Notes under the pieces: generated by a model | What the model was told of the DNA's origin: nothing | Databases searched by the model: none | What the model saw: only the letters and a program-made list of their open reading frames with translations | Part shown: one piece after another, positions 1 to 9,928 of the stretch | How positions within the stretch are numbered: position 1 is the stretch's first letter | Layout of the letters: each line of letters begins with the position of its first letter | Translations under genes and position numbers: made by a program | Source of the DNA: Thiobacillus sp. | Lineage (GTDB): Bacteria; Pseudomonadota; Gammaproteobacteria; Burkholderiales; Thiobacillaceae | DNA length: 64,000 nt | Assembly: GCA_019459055.1 (NCBI GenBank) | Contig: JAIBEI010000040.1 | Location: forward strand, 22,505-86,504 | Reading direction: 5' to 3'

Positions 1-1054
<1,054 letters not shown>

Positions 1055-1058
<4 letters not shown>

Positions 1059-2611
1059 GGGCGCGCTCCCCCGATGGGCAGCTGCACGCGCATGCGGCAG
1101 CCGGCGCGGTGCGCCGGGTCGACGTCGAGCGTGCCGCCGTGGCGCGCCACCACTTCCTGCGCGATCGCCAGGCCCATGCCGAGGTGGTGCTGGTCGGCGC
1201 CCTTGGTGGTGAAAAAGGGCTGGAACACCTTGAAGCGCCACTCCTCGGGCACGCCCGGGCCGCTGTCCTCGACGACGACCTCGACGTGGTCGGCCGCGGC
1301 CAGCGTGGCGACGCGCAGTTCGCGCGGCCCGCCGCGCGCTTCGGTGAGTGCCTCCACCGCGTTGTCGATGAGCTGCTTGAACAGGGTGCACAGCTGCGTG
1401 GGCCGGCCGGCAATCGGCGGCAGCAGCGCCGCGGGCTGCCAGTCGACCACGATGCCTGCCGCCAGCAGGCGCGGGGTGGCCAGTTTGAGGAGGTCGCGCA
1501 GCACGGTGTTGAGGTCGACTGACTGCGCCTGCTCGCCGGCGTCGTCGGGGATGCTGGCGCGCAGGGTGTCGAGCGCCTCGCGGCCCTGGCGCACGGCGTC
1601 GTCGAGCGCGGCGGCGAGCGCCGCGTCGCCGTCGGCTTCCTTGCGCCGGTCGAGCAGCTTGACCGCTGCTGCCAGCAGGTTGAGCGGGCCTTCCAGCTGG
1701 TATACCGCGCCGGCCAGCGCCTCGCGCAGGCCCTGGATGCGTTCCTGTTCGGCCATCAGCGCGTGCAGACCGTTGATGCGGATGGCCTCCTGCTGGCGCT
1801 TGAGCTCGCTGATGTCCTGGATGGTCAGCAGCAGGTAGTGGCGCCTGGCCGGTTCGTAGAAGGCGTCGGCGCTGACGTCCTGCTCCTCGAACCAGGAGAT
1901 GGAGCAGGCGAACCAGCGCGGCGCGCGCCCGGGCTGCTCGATCAGCAGCTCGCGGTTGGAGAGGCCGCGCCGGTTGGCGCGCAGGGTGTCGAAGCCGGGC
2001 CCGATCTGCGCGCGCAGGGCAGCCATCAGCGTGGCGGCCGGCTCCTGCCCGAGTTCGCCGATCAGCTTCTTGTAGGCGTGGTTGTCGAGCAGCACGCGCT
2101 CGTCCTCGTCCAGGAGCACGATCGCGACCTGCGCCGCGTCGACCACCGACTCGATCAGCGCCTTGTGGTTCTGCACCTGGCGCTCGAGCCGATGCACTTC
2201 GGTAACGTCGCGGTGCATGCCGAGGTAGTGGGTGGTGTTGCCGTTTTCGTCGACCACCGGCGAGATGGTCAGGTCGGCGAGGTAGCGGCTGCCGTCGCGG
2301 CGCCGGTTGACCAGCATGCCGTTCCACGGGCGCTGTCTTTTCAATTGCGCCCACAGGGTCTCGTAGACGATCTTCGGCGTGACCCGGTAGGACAGGATCG
2401 ACTCGTTGTGCCCGGTCACTTCCGCCTGCGAGTACCCGGTGACGCGCTCGAAAGTGGGATTGGCGTACAGGATGCGGGCGTCGGCGTCGGTGATCGAAAT
2501 GGCGAGCGCCGCCTGCTCCACCACCTGGCGGAACACCTGCGACGGGACGGACGCAGCCGAGGACGAGTTGTGGGGCGGATTGGCATGGTCGGGGGCGGCG
2601 GGCTGGCTCAT
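1055..2611 (-). CDS. nifL: NifL, redox/nitrogen-sensing anti-activator of NifA
   Basis: The protein has 518 residues from the ATG at 2611 (MSQPAAPDH). NifL is a flavoprotein that inhibits NifA when oxygen or fixed nitrogen is present. The order is a PAS domain (about 25-130, the FAD-type PAS in this family), a second PAS (about 150-270), a histidine-kinase-like segment and a C-terminal GHKL ATPase domain with the N box (LIDNAVEA) and G boxes (DSGPGVP, GMGLAI). The expected phospho-acceptor region reads YQLEGPLN, so it lacks a conventional H-box histidine. That fits NifL acting by protein contact rather than phosphotransfer. The open frame extends upstream to 2809, but the downstream ATG follows a sigma-54 promoter and is the natural start. 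Confidence 0.95.
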
Positions 2612-2649
2612 TGCGATATCAATATCCGGATGTGACGGATAGACGTTAC

Positions 2650-2664
2650 GCAACAAGCGTGCCC
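2650..2664 (-). promoter_or_regulatory. Sigma-54 -24/-12 promoter for nifLA
   Basis: Read on the minus strand the sequence is GGGCACGCTTGTTGC, close to the sigma-54 consensus TGGCACG-N4-TTGC with the invariant GG and GC ten bases apart. The predicted start is about 27 nt upstream of the nifL ATG. The match is seen directly; its activity is inferred. Confidence 0.7.
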
Positions 2665-2706
2665 GTTCGGACACGCGCCGGCATCTGACGCGCAGGCCGC
2701 GTGCTT

Positions 2707-2722
2707 TGTCGGCTTTGCTACA
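2707..2722. promoter_or_regulatory. NifA upstream activator site TGT-N10-ACA
   Basis: The sequence TGTCGGCTTTGCTACA matches the NifA enhancer consensus TGT-N10-ACA exactly. It lies about 45 bp upstream of the nifL -24 element and about 105 bp upstream of the rnfA -24 element, so a single site could serve both divergent sigma-54 promoters. Confidence 0.7.
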
Positions 2723-2828
2723 GCAGGCGGTGGCAGGGCCTGTCCGCGACAAGCGGTTTGTGCACCGAATAGGTGCCGATCGGCCCCAAGCCCTTGATTT
2801 CCGGTGCACCGGCGACGCACGACCGGTT

Positions 2829-2843
2829 TGGCACGGCCTTTGC
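2829..2843 (+). promoter_or_regulatory. Sigma-54 -24/-12 promoter for rnf operon
   Basis: TGGCACGGCCTTTGC matches the sigma-54 consensus, with GG at 2830-2831 and GC at 2842-2843 separated by ten bases. It ends 25 bp before the rnfA ATG. With the upstream NifA site it indicates that rnf is expressed under nitrogen-fixing conditions. Confidence 0.8.
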
Positions 2844-2868
2844 GAAGCACAGGGCAGGAGAGACGCAT

Positions 2869-3444
2869 ATGAGCGAATACCTGCTGATGCTGCTGGGTAC
2901 GGCCCTGGTCAACAACGTGGTGCTGGTGAAATTTCTCGGGCTGTGCCCGTTCATGGGCGTGTCGAGGAAGATGGGCGGCGCGCTGGGGATGGGCATGGCC
3001 ACGACCTTTGTGCTGACCCTGGCGACCGCCGCCACCTGGATGCTGGAACACTGGATGCTGGCACCGCTCGGCATCGAGTATCTGCGCATCCTCGCCTTCA
3101 TCCTGGTGATCGCAGCGGTGGTGCAGTTCACCGAGATGGCGATCCGCAAGACCAGCCCCGCCCTGTACCAGGTGTTGGGCATCTACCTGCCGCTGATCAC
3201 GACCAACTGCGCGGTGCTCGGGGTGGCGATCCTCAACGTGCAGGAACAGCACGCTTTCGTCGAAAGCCTCTTGTACGGCTTCGGTTCCGCGCTCGGCTTC
3301 ACCCTGGTGCTGCTGCTCTTCACCGGCCTGCGCGAGCGCCTGGCGCTCGCGCAGGTGTCGGAAGCGATGGCCGGCGCGCCGATCGGCTTCGTCACCGCGG
3401 GCCTGCTGGCGCTGGCCTTCATGGGCTTCGCCGGACTGGCCTAA
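2869..3444 (+). CDS. rnfA: RnfA, membrane subunit of Rnf electron-transport complex
   Basis: This is a 191-residue, strongly hydrophobic protein with about six membrane helices. It opens with [20 protein letters not shown] and has the RnfA/NqrE signature [10 protein letters not shown] and the TTNCAVLG segment with the conserved Cys. RnfA and RnfE together form the membrane Fe-S site of the Rnf complex, which uses ion motive force to drive electrons to low-potential ferredoxin or flavodoxin for nitrogenase. A Shine-Dalgarno GGAGAG precedes the ATG. It is the first gene of a compact rnfABCDGEH operon whose members mostly overlap by ATGA. Confidence 0.96.
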   Translation: MSEYLLMLLGTALVNNVVLVKFLGLCPFMGVSRKMGGALGMGMATTFVLTLATAATWMLEHWMLAPLGIEYLRILAFILVIAAVVQFTEMAIRKTSPALYQVLGIYLPLITTNCAVLGVAILNVQEQHAFVESLLYGFGSALGFTLVLLLFTGLRERLALAQVSEAMAGAPIGFVTAGLLALAFMGFAGLA

Positions 3445-3454
3445 GGAGACAAGC

Positions 3455-4012
3455 ATGATCGCTGCCCTCACCAGCCTTACCGTCCTCGGAACCAGCCTCG
3501 GTCTCATCCTCGGCCTCGCCGCGCGCTTCTTCAAGGTCGAAGGCAACCCGCTGGTCGAAGAAATCGAGGCCCTGCTGCCCGGCACACAATGTGGCCAGTG
3601 CGGCTACCCCGGCTGCACCGGCGCGGCGCAGGCGTTGGCCAACGGCAACGCGCCGCTGACGTTGTGCCCGCCCGGCGGGCGTGCGGTGGTGGCGGCGCTG
3701 GCGGCGAGGCTCGGAATGGAGGCTGACCTGTCCGGCGTCGAGGATGCGGGGCCCCGCATTGCCGAAGTGCGCGAGGAGCTGTGCATCGGCTGCACCCGCT
3801 GCTACAAGGTCTGTCCTACCGACGCCGTGCTCGGCGCAGCCAAGCACATCCACGCCGTGTTCAGCGAGGCCTGCACCGCCTGCGGCAGCTGTGTCGACGT
3901 TTGCCCGACCGAGGCCATCCTGCTGCGCCCACTCGCGCCGACCCTGCAGTCGTGGGGCTGGGGCAAGCCCGGCTTGCAGCCGCTGGCAATTGCGCAAGGG
4001 ATGGCGGCATGA
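3455..4012 (+). CDS. rnfB: RnfB, ferredoxin-like Fe-S subunit of Rnf complex
   Basis: The protein has 185 residues. An N-terminal membrane anchor (about residues 1-26) is followed by a four-cysteine cluster (CGQCGYPGC plus a later Cys, about 48-72) and then two 4Fe-4S ferredoxin motifs (CIGCTRCYKVCP and CTACGSCVDVCP). RnfB is the probable exit point of electrons to ferredoxin. The gene follows rnfA by 10 bp with AAGGAG as ribosome binding site and overlaps rnfC by four bases. Confidence 0.96.
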   Translation: MIAALTSLTVLGTSLGLILGLAARFFKVEGNPLVEEIEALLPGTQCGQCGYPGCTGAAQALANGNAPLTLCPPGGRAVVAALAARLGMEADLSGVEDAGPRIAEVREELCIGCTRCYKVCPTDAVLGAAKHIHAVFSEACTACGSCVDVCPTEAILLRPLAPTLQSWGWGKPGLQPLAIAQGMAA

Positions 4013-5487
4013 AGCTGTTCAAAATGCGCGGCGGCGTCCACCCCGAGGCACGCAAGGCCGACTCCTCCGAGCGACCCATCCGCATCCTGCCGCTGCCGCC
4101 GCTTTTGCACGTGCCGCTACAGCAGCACATCGGTGCGCCCGCCAAGCCGGTGGTGCGGGTCGGCGACAAGGTGCTGGCGGGGCAGCTCGTCGGCGTCGGC
4201 CAGGGCCACGTCTCGGCGCCGGTGCACGCGCCGACTTCGGGAACGGTGGTGGCGATCGGCGACCATCCGGCGCCGCACCCGTCCGGCCTGTCCGCCGCCA
4301 CGGTGACCATCGCCCCCGACGGCGAGGGACGCTGGTTCGAATACGAGGTGCCTGCCGATCCGTTCGCGTTGGCGCCGGACGACATCGCTGCGCGTGCCGG
4401 CGCCGCCGGCATCGTGGGACTGGGCGGTGCCGCCTTCCCGTCGTCGGTCAAGCTCGACGCTTCGCGCCAAAGCGGGGTGGACACCCTGGTCATCAATGGC
4501 GGCGAGTGCGAGCCTTACCTCACTTGCGACGACCGCATCATGCGCGAGCGGGCAAGCGAAATCGTCACCGGCATCCGCCTGATCCAGCATGCCGTCGGCG
4601 CCACGCGCGCACTGGTCGGCATCGAGGACAACAAACCCGAGGCGCTCGCGGCGATGCGCGCGGCTGCCGCCGCAACCGATGTGCAGATCCGCGCGGTGCC
4701 GGCGATGTACCCGATGGGCTGGGAAAAGCAGATGATCCACGCGCTGCTCGGCCGCGAGGTGCCAGCGGAGGGGCGCAGTGCCGACATCGGCGTGCTGGTC
4801 CACAACGTCGCCACCGCGTGGGCGGTGCAGCAGGCCGTCTGCCAGGGCCGCCCGCTGGTGTCGCGCATCGTCACTGTGAGCGGCGGTGCAGTCGTCGCAC
4901 CGTGCAATCTGGAGGTGCCGATCGGTGCCCCGGTGCAGGCGCTGTTCGACGTGTGCGGCGGCTTCCGCACGACGCCCGCGCGCCTGGTGCTGGGCGGTCC
5001 GATGATGGGTCAGCAGATCGCCCGCACCAGCGTGCCGGTGGTGAAGGGCACCAGCGGCGTGCTGGCGCTGACCCAGGCGGAGATCGGGCTCACCCGGCCC
5101 GCACCGTGCATCCGCTGTTCCACTTGCGTGCGCGCCTGTCCGGTGGGGCTGCTGCCGCTGGAGATCGCCGCGCGCGTGCGCAGCGACGACCTCGCCGGCG
5201 CGGTGGCGCTCGGCCTCAAGGACTGCATCGGCTGCGGTTCCTGTTCCTACGTGTGCCCGTCCGGCATTCCGCTGGTGCATTTCTTCAACTACGCCAAGGG
5301 CGATCTGGCGGCGCAGGCGCGCAGCAAGGCGAAGCAGGAAACCACCAGGAAGCTCGCGGCGGAACGCAGCGCGCGCATCGAGCGCATCGCGCGCGAGCGC
5401 GAGGAAGCCGCGGCGGCGCGCAAGGCGGCCAAGGCCGCGAAGGAAGCCGCCGCCCGCGCCGCTGCAACGACGGAGGCCGCCGCATGA
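4009..5487 (+). CDS. rnfC: RnfC, NADH- and Fe-S-binding subunit of Rnf complex
   Basis: The protein has 492 residues. It shows the N-terminal RnfC barrel-sandwich region, a glycine-rich nucleotide/FMN-binding segment (GIVGLGGAAFPS), and two C-terminal 4Fe-4S motifs (CIRCSTCVRACP near residue 367 and CIGCGSCSYVCP near 406). The tail is a highly charged Lys/Ala/Glu-rich helix, as in many proteobacterial RnfC proteins. RnfC is the NADH dehydrogenase module. The start is the ATG that overlaps the rnfB stop (ATGA); a much longer upstream frame is only the rnfB shadow. Confidence 0.95.
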   Translation: MKLFKMRGGVHPEARKADSSERPIRILPLPPLLHVPLQQHIGAPAKPVVRVGDKVLAGQLVGVGQGHVSAPVHAPTSGTVVAIGDHPAPHPSGLSAATVTIAPDGEGRWFEYEVPADPFALAPDDIAARAGAAGIVGLGGAAFPSSVKLDASRQSGVDTLVINGGECEPYLTCDDRIMRERASEIVTGIRLIQHAVGATRALVGIEDNKPEALAAMRAAAAATDVQIRAVPAMYPMGWEKQMIHALLGREVPAEGRSADIGVLVHNVATAWAVQQAVCQGRPLVSRIVTVSGGAVVAPCNLEVPIGAPVQALFDVCGGFRTTPARLVLGGPMMGQQIARTSVPVVKGTSGVLALTQAEIGLTRPAPCIRCSTCVRACPVGLLPLEIAARVRSDDLAGAVALGLKDCIGCGSCSYVCPSGIPLVHFFNYAKGDLAAQARSKAKQETTRKLAAERSARIERIAREREEAAAARKAAKAAKEAAARAAATTEAAA

Positions 5488-6548
5488 CGACGATCGCCCA
5501 TTCCCCGCATGCCCGCGCCGCCAACAGCGTGTCGCGCATCATGGCGACGGTGATGCTGGCGCTCGTGCCCGTTACCCTTTTCGGCTTCTGGCTCAACGGC
5601 TGGCCGGCGGTGTACCTGTGGACGGTGTCGCTTGCCGCCGCGCTGGTGGGCGAGGCGGCCGCACTCAAATTCCAGCGGCGCGCGGTGAAGCCCGCGCTCC
5701 TGGACGGCTCCGGCGTTTTGACCGCGTGGCTGCTGGCGCTGTCGCTGCCGCCGTGGGCGCCGTGGTGGATCGCCGTGGTGGGGTCGCTGTTCGCGGTGGT
5801 GATCGCCAAGCAGGTGTTCGGCGGGCTCGGGCAGAACGTGTTCAACCCGGCGATGGCGGCGCGCGTGATGTTGCTGATTTCCTTTCCGCTCGAAATGACG
5901 ATCTGGGTGCCGCCGATGAGCCAGCCGGGGCTGCTCGACAGCCTCGCCGTGACCTTCGGCGGGGGCCAGCTCGATGCCGTCAGCAGCGCTTCGCTGCTGG
6001 GCCACGTCAAGACCGAATTCAGCCGCGGCCTGGGTCTCGAGCAGGCGCTGGCCGGGCACTATGCGCCGCTCGAGGCGCTGTGGGGCCGGCGCAGCGGCAG
6101 CCTCGGCGAAACGTCCGCCCTGCTGATTTTCATTGGCGGCGTGTTCCTGCTCGCGCGCCGCACCATCACCTGGCACGCGCCGGTCGCCATGCTCGCCGGG
6201 GTGGCGCTGCCCGCGCTGCTGATGAACCTCGTCGCACCCGAACACTACGCCGATCCGGTCTACCACCTGCTGTCCGGCGGGGTGATGCTGGCCGCCTTTT
6301 TCATCGTCACCGACCCCGTCACTTCGCCCAACACCGCGCTCGGCCAGCTGCTGTTCGGGCTCGGCTGCGGCCTCCTGACCTACGTGATCCGCACCTGGGG
6401 ATCGTATCCGGAAGGCGTGGCCTTCGCCGTGATGCTGATGAATGCCGCCACCCCGCTGATCGACCGCAATATCAAGCCGCGCATCTACGGCCGCACCCGC
6501 CAGGGCGCGCCGTTGATGACCCGGCATGCGAAGAAGGACGCCGCATGA
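5484..6548 (+). CDS. rnfD: RnfD, FMN-carrying membrane subunit of Rnf complex
   Basis: The protein has 354 residues and about nine membrane helices. It belongs to the RnfD/NqrB family. The segment GGVFLLARRTITWH, the FIVTDPVTSP motif and the TSAL region, whose Thr is the usual covalent FMN site in the family, are visible. Its start overlaps rnfC by ATGA and its end overlaps rnfG by ATGA. Confidence 0.94.
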   Translation: MTTIAHSPHARAANSVSRIMATVMLALVPVTLFGFWLNGWPAVYLWTVSLAAALVGEAAALKFQRRAVKPALLDGSGVLTAWLLALSLPPWAPWWIAVVGSLFAVVIAKQVFGGLGQNVFNPAMAARVMLLISFPLEMTIWVPPMSQPGLLDSLAVTFGGGQLDAVSSASLLGHVKTEFSRGLGLEQALAGHYAPLEALWGRRSGSLGETSALLIFIGGVFLLARRTITWHAPVAMLAGVALPALLMNLVAPEHYADPVYHLLSGGVMLAAFFIVTDPVTSPNTALGQLLFGLGCGLLTYVIRTWGSYPEGVAFAVMLMNAATPLIDRNIKPRIYGRTRQGAPLMTRHAKKDAA

Positions 6549-7165
6549 AGCTCGACGCGCTGCGGGCCAGACTCGCCTACCAGACCGTACTGCTCGGCTG
6601 TGTGGTGCTCCTGACCAGCGCCGCGCTGGCGCTGGCCTCGCGCGCCACCGAGGCCGACATCGAGGCGGCGGCCATGCGCGACCTCAGGCAGTCGCTGGCG
6701 CAGGTGCTGCCGGGGGAGTACGATAACGACCTGCTGACGGACACGCTCCGGCTTGACGTCGACGAGGGTCCGACCGTCTACCGCGCGCGGCGCGCGGGAC
6801 GCGTCGAGGCCGTGGTGTTCCAGACCGTGGCCCGTGGCTACGCCGGGCCCGTCGTTTGCATCATGGGGGTGGCGCGCGACGGCCAGCTGCTCGGCGTGCG
6901 CGTACTTAGCCACAAAGAAACGCCGGGGCTGGGCGACAAGATCGAACCGGCCAAGGACACCTGGATCCATGAATTCGAAGGCAAGTCGCTGGGGTCGCCT
7001 ACGGCGGACAAGTGGGCGGTGAAAAAGGACGGCGGCGCCTTCGACCAGTTCGCCGGCGCCACCATCACCCCGCGCGCCGTGGTGCGCGCGGTCAAGGGAG
7101 GGCTGGAACTGTTCGCCCGGGAACGGTCGCGCATGCTCGGCGAGATGGAGGAGGGCAAGACATGA
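6545..7165 (+). CDS. rnfG: RnfG, covalent-FMN subunit of Rnf complex
   Basis: The protein has 206 residues with one N-terminal membrane helix (about 12-30) and a periplasmic FMN-binding domain. The covalent flavin attachment motif is visible as [10 protein letters not shown] near residue 176, matching the S/A-GAT-x-T signature. The [11 protein letters not shown] motif typical of RnfG/NqrC is also present. It overlaps rnfD and rnfE by four bases on each side. Confidence 0.95.
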   Translation: MKLDALRARLAYQTVLLGCVVLLTSAALALASRATEADIEAAAMRDLRQSLAQVLPGEYDNDLLTDTLRLDVDEGPTVYRARRAGRVEAVVFQTVARGYAGPVVCIMGVARDGQLLGVRVLSHKETPGLGDKIEPAKDTWIHEFEGKSLGSPTADKWAVKKDGGAFDQFAGATITPRAVVRAVKGGLELFARERSRMLGEMEEGKT

Positions 7166-7836
7166 GTTACGCACGCATTGCCAAAGACGGCCTCTGGGAC
7201 AACAACGTGGTGTTCTCCCAGATGCTGGCGCTGTGCCCCTTGCTGGCGGTGACCGGCAGCGCCACCAACGGGCTCGGCATGGGGCTCGCCACCACCGCGG
7301 TGCTGCTCGCCTCCAACACCCTGATCTCGGCGGTGCGCCACCTGGTCAGCACCGAGGTGCGCATTCCGGTCTACATCGTGCTGATCGCCACCCTGGTCAC
7401 CCTGGTCGACATGGGGCTGAACGCCTGGGCGCACGAGCTGTACAAGGTGCTGGGGCTGTTCATCGCGCTGATCGTGGTGAACTGCGCGATTCTCGGGCGC
7501 GCCGAGTCATTCGCCTCCAAGTCGCCGGTTCTGCATGCGGCGGCGGACGGCCTGATGATGGGACTGGGTTTTACCTTCGCACTGGTCGTCATCGGCGGGG
7601 TGCGCGAGATCCTCGGCGCCGGTACCCTGTTCGCCAACGCGCATCTGCTCTTGGGCCAGGGCTTCGCCTTTCTGGAGCTGACCGTGATCCCCGAATACCG
7701 CGGCTATCTGTTGATGATCCTGCCGCCGGGCGGCTTCCTCGCGGTGGGATTTTTGCTCGCCGGCAAGCGCATGCTCGACCGGCGTCTGGCCGCGCGCCGC
7801 ATCACGGCAGCCCTTTCCCTGGCTCCCAGCCCCTAG
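7162..7836 (+). CDS. rnfE: RnfE, membrane subunit of Rnf complex
   Basis: The protein has 224 residues and about six membrane helices. It is the partner of RnfA, with the [18 protein letters not shown] and [10 protein letters not shown] signatures. The stop codon lies inside a short degenerate heptamer tract (cccctag tccctaa ctcctaa, 7830-7850), so the repeat has probably set the last residues of the protein. Confidence 0.95.
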   Translation: MSYARIAKDGLWDNNVVFSQMLALCPLLAVTGSATNGLGMGLATTAVLLASNTLISAVRHLVSTEVRIPVYIVLIATLVTLVDMGLNAWAHELYKVLGLFIALIVVNCAILGRAESFASKSPVLHAAADGLMMGLGFTFALVVIGGVREILGAGTLFANAHLLLGQGFAFLELTVIPEYRGYLLMILPPGGFLAVGFLLAGKRMLDRRLAARRITAALSLAPSP

Positions 7837-7850
7837 TCCCTAACTCCTAA
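7830..7850. repeat. Degenerate heptamer tract at the end of rnfE
   Basis: The units cccctag, tccctaa and ctcctaa lie in tandem; the rnfE stop codon TAG is within the first unit. The tract separates rnfE from rnfH, the only non-overlapping junction among the later rnf genes. Confidence 0.65.
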
Positions 7851-7857
7851 CCCAGCC

Positions 7858-8142
7858 ATGCAAGTCGCCATCGCCTATTCCGAACCCGCTCAACAAGTCT
7901 GGCTGCGCATCGACGTGCCGGAGGACTGCACGGTGCAGGACGCCATCGAGCGCTCTGGCATCCGGCGCCAGTTTCCCGAGATCGACCTGGCGACCAACAA
8001 GGTGGGGGTGTTCGGCAAGCTCGTCAAGCTCGACGCCGGACTCAAGCCCGGCGACCGCGTGGAAATCTACCGCGCCATCATCGCCGACCCTGCAACCGTG
8101 CCGCGCCGCCGGATCGGGGATGACGACGACGATGACGACTGA
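7858..8142 (+). CDS. rnfH: RnfH family protein
   Basis: This is a 94-residue ubiquitin-fold-like RnfH protein. The family signature WLRIDVPEDCTVQDAI and the conserved KVGVFGKLV and PGDRVEIYR segments are present. RnfH is co-encoded with rnf in diazotrophs and is thought to assist Rnf or nitrogenase maturation; its role is not settled. The C-terminus is an uninterrupted run of acidic residues (GDDDDDDD). It is the last gene of the rnf operon and converges with the Rrf2 gene 15 bp away. Confidence 0.88.
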   Translation: MQVAIAYSEPAQQVWLRIDVPEDCTVQDAIERSGIRRQFPEIDLATNKVGVFGKLVKLDAGLKPGDRVEIYRAIIADPATVPRRRIGDDDDDDD

Positions 8143-8157
8143 CGGAAAAGATCCCGG

Positions 8158-8616
8158 CTAGCACGTGTCTTTGCTGCGCGCCGGCGGTGCTTCCATCAGC
8201 CAGCGGGGCAAGCCCTTGTGTCCAATCAGCTCGGCCAGCGTGCAGTGGCCGAACTGCCCGAGTATTTCCTGCTTGATCGGCTGCCACTGGCAGTGCAGCA
8301 CACAGGCCGTTTCATCGTCGCATTCCTTGAGCCCCAGCAGACAGTCGCGGGGACCGCGCTCGCCACGGGTGAGTGCGACGATATCCAGGAGGGTGAGCCG
8401 CTCGGTTCCCGGGTTCAGGGAGAAGCCGCCGCCGCGCCCGCGCGACGACGACAGCCAGCCGACGCGGCAGGGTTCCTGCAGCAGCTTGGCGAGATAGGGT
8501 AGCGGAAGCCTCAACTGCGCGGCGAGTTCGCGCGCCAGCACCGGGCCGCCGGACGGGTGGGCGACCAGGTACAGCAGGACCTGCAGGGTGTATTGGGTGC
8601 TGCGGCTGAGGATCAT
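8158..8616 (-). CDS. Rrf2-family transcriptional regulator, last gene of nif operon
   Basis: This is a 152-residue Rrf2 winged-helix regulator (MILSRSTQYTLQVLLYL, then ELAAQLRLPLPYLAKLLQ as recognition helices). A cysteine set CLLGLKECDDETACVLHC near residues 92-109 has the approximate spacing of an IscR/NsrR-type Fe-S cluster. Its ATG overlaps the nifM stop (ATGA), so it is co-transcribed with nif genes. A regulator sensing Fe-S status, oxygen or NO from within the nif operon is a reasonable inference; the target is unknown. Confidence 0.85.
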   Translation of the reverse strand: MILSRSTQYTLQVLLYLVAHPSGGPVLARELAAQLRLPLPYLAKLLQEPCRVGWLSSSRGRGGGFSLNPGTERLTLLDIVALTRGERGPRDCLLGLKECDDETACVLHCQWQPIKQEILGQFGHCTLAELIGHKGLPRWLMEAPPARSKDTC

Positions 8617-9476
8617 GGGGCGTTACGCCTGGGCGGGTTCAGCAGTTGATTGACCCAGGCCTGCTGGCACACGCGCTTGCGGCGCTGCTCGAGCAGGGTG
8701 CGGATGGGGCCGCGCGCGTCCTTCAGCGGTAGCACCGCGGCCTGCGTGATGGCCTCGCAGCGCAAGAGGTGCAGGCCCATCGGCGATTCGAGGATTTCGC
8801 TGGCCTCGCCTTCCTGCATGCGAAAGAGCGCGGCATCCAGTTCGGGATAGAGTTGACCGATCGGCACCTCGCCGAGCAGGCCACCCTGCAGCGCGGTGGG
8901 ACACTCCGAATGCTTCATTGCCTGCTCCTCGAAGCGCTGCGGCTCGCGTGCCAGCCGTGCGGCGATGGCCTCGATGCGGGCCTGCGCGGCGGCGCGCGTG
9001 TTGTCGGGCAGTTCGTCGTTGATGGTGACCAGGATATGGCGCGCGCGCCGGATCTCAGGGCGGTGGAACTGGTCTGGGTGGTACTGGTAGTAGAGCTCGA
9101 CGTCGATGTCGGACACTCGCGCCGCGCGCGTGCCGACCTTCTCAAGGATCGCCTCGACCATCAGCTCGCGCTCGAGCGCGTCGGTGAAGCCGGCCTCGTC
9201 GAGGCCGTTGTGCAGCAGGTCGGCATGGAAGTCGGCTTCGTCGGCGTAGCGCTTGCGCACCTCGGCCAGCGCCGCGGCCAGGCTGGGCGCAGGTACCGTG
9301 GCGTCGCGTGCCTCCGGCGCCGCCAGTACCCGTGCTTCCAGACCGTATTGCTTGGCGGCCACGCACTGCACCCGCGCGCGCTCGCTGGCTTCCAGCACGG
9401 CCGGCGCCTTGCCGAACAGGTTCTGCGCGGCCTTGAGTTCGAGGTACGCCACCCCGGCGTGCGTCGGTTCAGGCAT
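8613..9476 (-). CDS. nifM: NifM, parvulin-type peptidyl-prolyl isomerase for NifH maturation
   Basis: The protein has 287 residues from the ATG at 9476, which overlaps the end of nifZ. The N-terminal helical domain is followed by a parvulin PPIase domain (about 135-240: RRARHILVTIND, then QGGLLGEVPIGQLYPELDAALF and the terminal SPMGLHLLRCE). NifM is needed for an active nitrogenase Fe protein in Azotobacter and Klebsiella. The surrounding nifW-nifZ-nifM order supports the name over a general parvulin. Confidence 0.93.
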   Translation of the reverse strand: MPEPTHAGVAYLELKAAQNLFGKAPAVLEASERARVQCVAAKQYGLEARVLAAPEARDATVPAPSLAAALAEVRKRYADEADFHADLLHNGLDEAGFTDALERELMVEAILEKVGTRAARVSDIDVELYYQYHPDQFHRPEIRRARHILVTINDELPDNTRAAAQARIEAIAARLAREPQRFEEQAMKHSECPTALQGGLLGEVPIGQLYPELDAALFRMQEGEASEILESPMGLHLLRCEAITQAAVLPLKDARGPIRTLLEQRRKRVCQQAWVNQLLNPPRRNAP

Positions 9477-9924
9477 CGTACACATCCATCACAGGCGATT
9501 CCAGGCAGGACTCGGGCACCTGCAGGGTGTGCCCAGGAAAACGCACATGGTACTGCACGCCGTCGGCGAGGTCGCGCAGCACCTTGAGCACCTCGCCCTC
9601 GGCGCCGGCGGCGGCGAACACCTCGCCGTTCACCGCCAGGGTGAGCTGGGCCACCACCTTCTCGCGCGTCTCGAAGCGGCTCTCCACCCAGGTCTCGTCG
9701 GCCGGCTGCAGCTCCTCCTCGCGGCAGCCGACCACGCGGCCGTGGTCGAGGAAATTGACCGTGTAGATGACCTGGTCCTGCAGAAAGGTGCCGACGTTCA
9801 TCACGTAGCCCACGCTGCCGCGCCGGATCAGCAGGTTGCCGACGTCGAGGCCGGGGAAGGTGCCGTCGTTGCGCACGTTGCGCGTCAGCCGCACGGCTTC
9901 GCCGAAGTCGAAACGCTGTTCCAT
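9469..9924 (-). CDS. nifZ: NifZ, MoFe-protein P-cluster maturation factor
   Basis: The protein has 151 residues. The NifZ domain is visible with FGEAVRLTRNVRNDGTFPG, then GSVGYVMNVGTFLQDQVIY and VNFLDHGRVVGCREEEL. NifZ assists formation of the second P-cluster of the MoFe protein. It starts 4 bp after nifW and overlaps nifM by 8 bp. It is longer than the minimal NifZ core because of a C-terminal extension of about 50 residues. Confidence 0.94.
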   Translation of the reverse strand: MEQRFDFGEAVRLTRNVRNDGTFPGLDVGNLLIRRGSVGYVMNVGTFLQDQVIYTVNFLDHGRVVGCREEELQPADETWVESRFETREKVVAQLTLAVNGEVFAAAGAEGEVLKVLRDLADGVQYHVRFPGHTLQVPESCLESPVMDVYDA

Positions 9925-9928
9925 GGCG

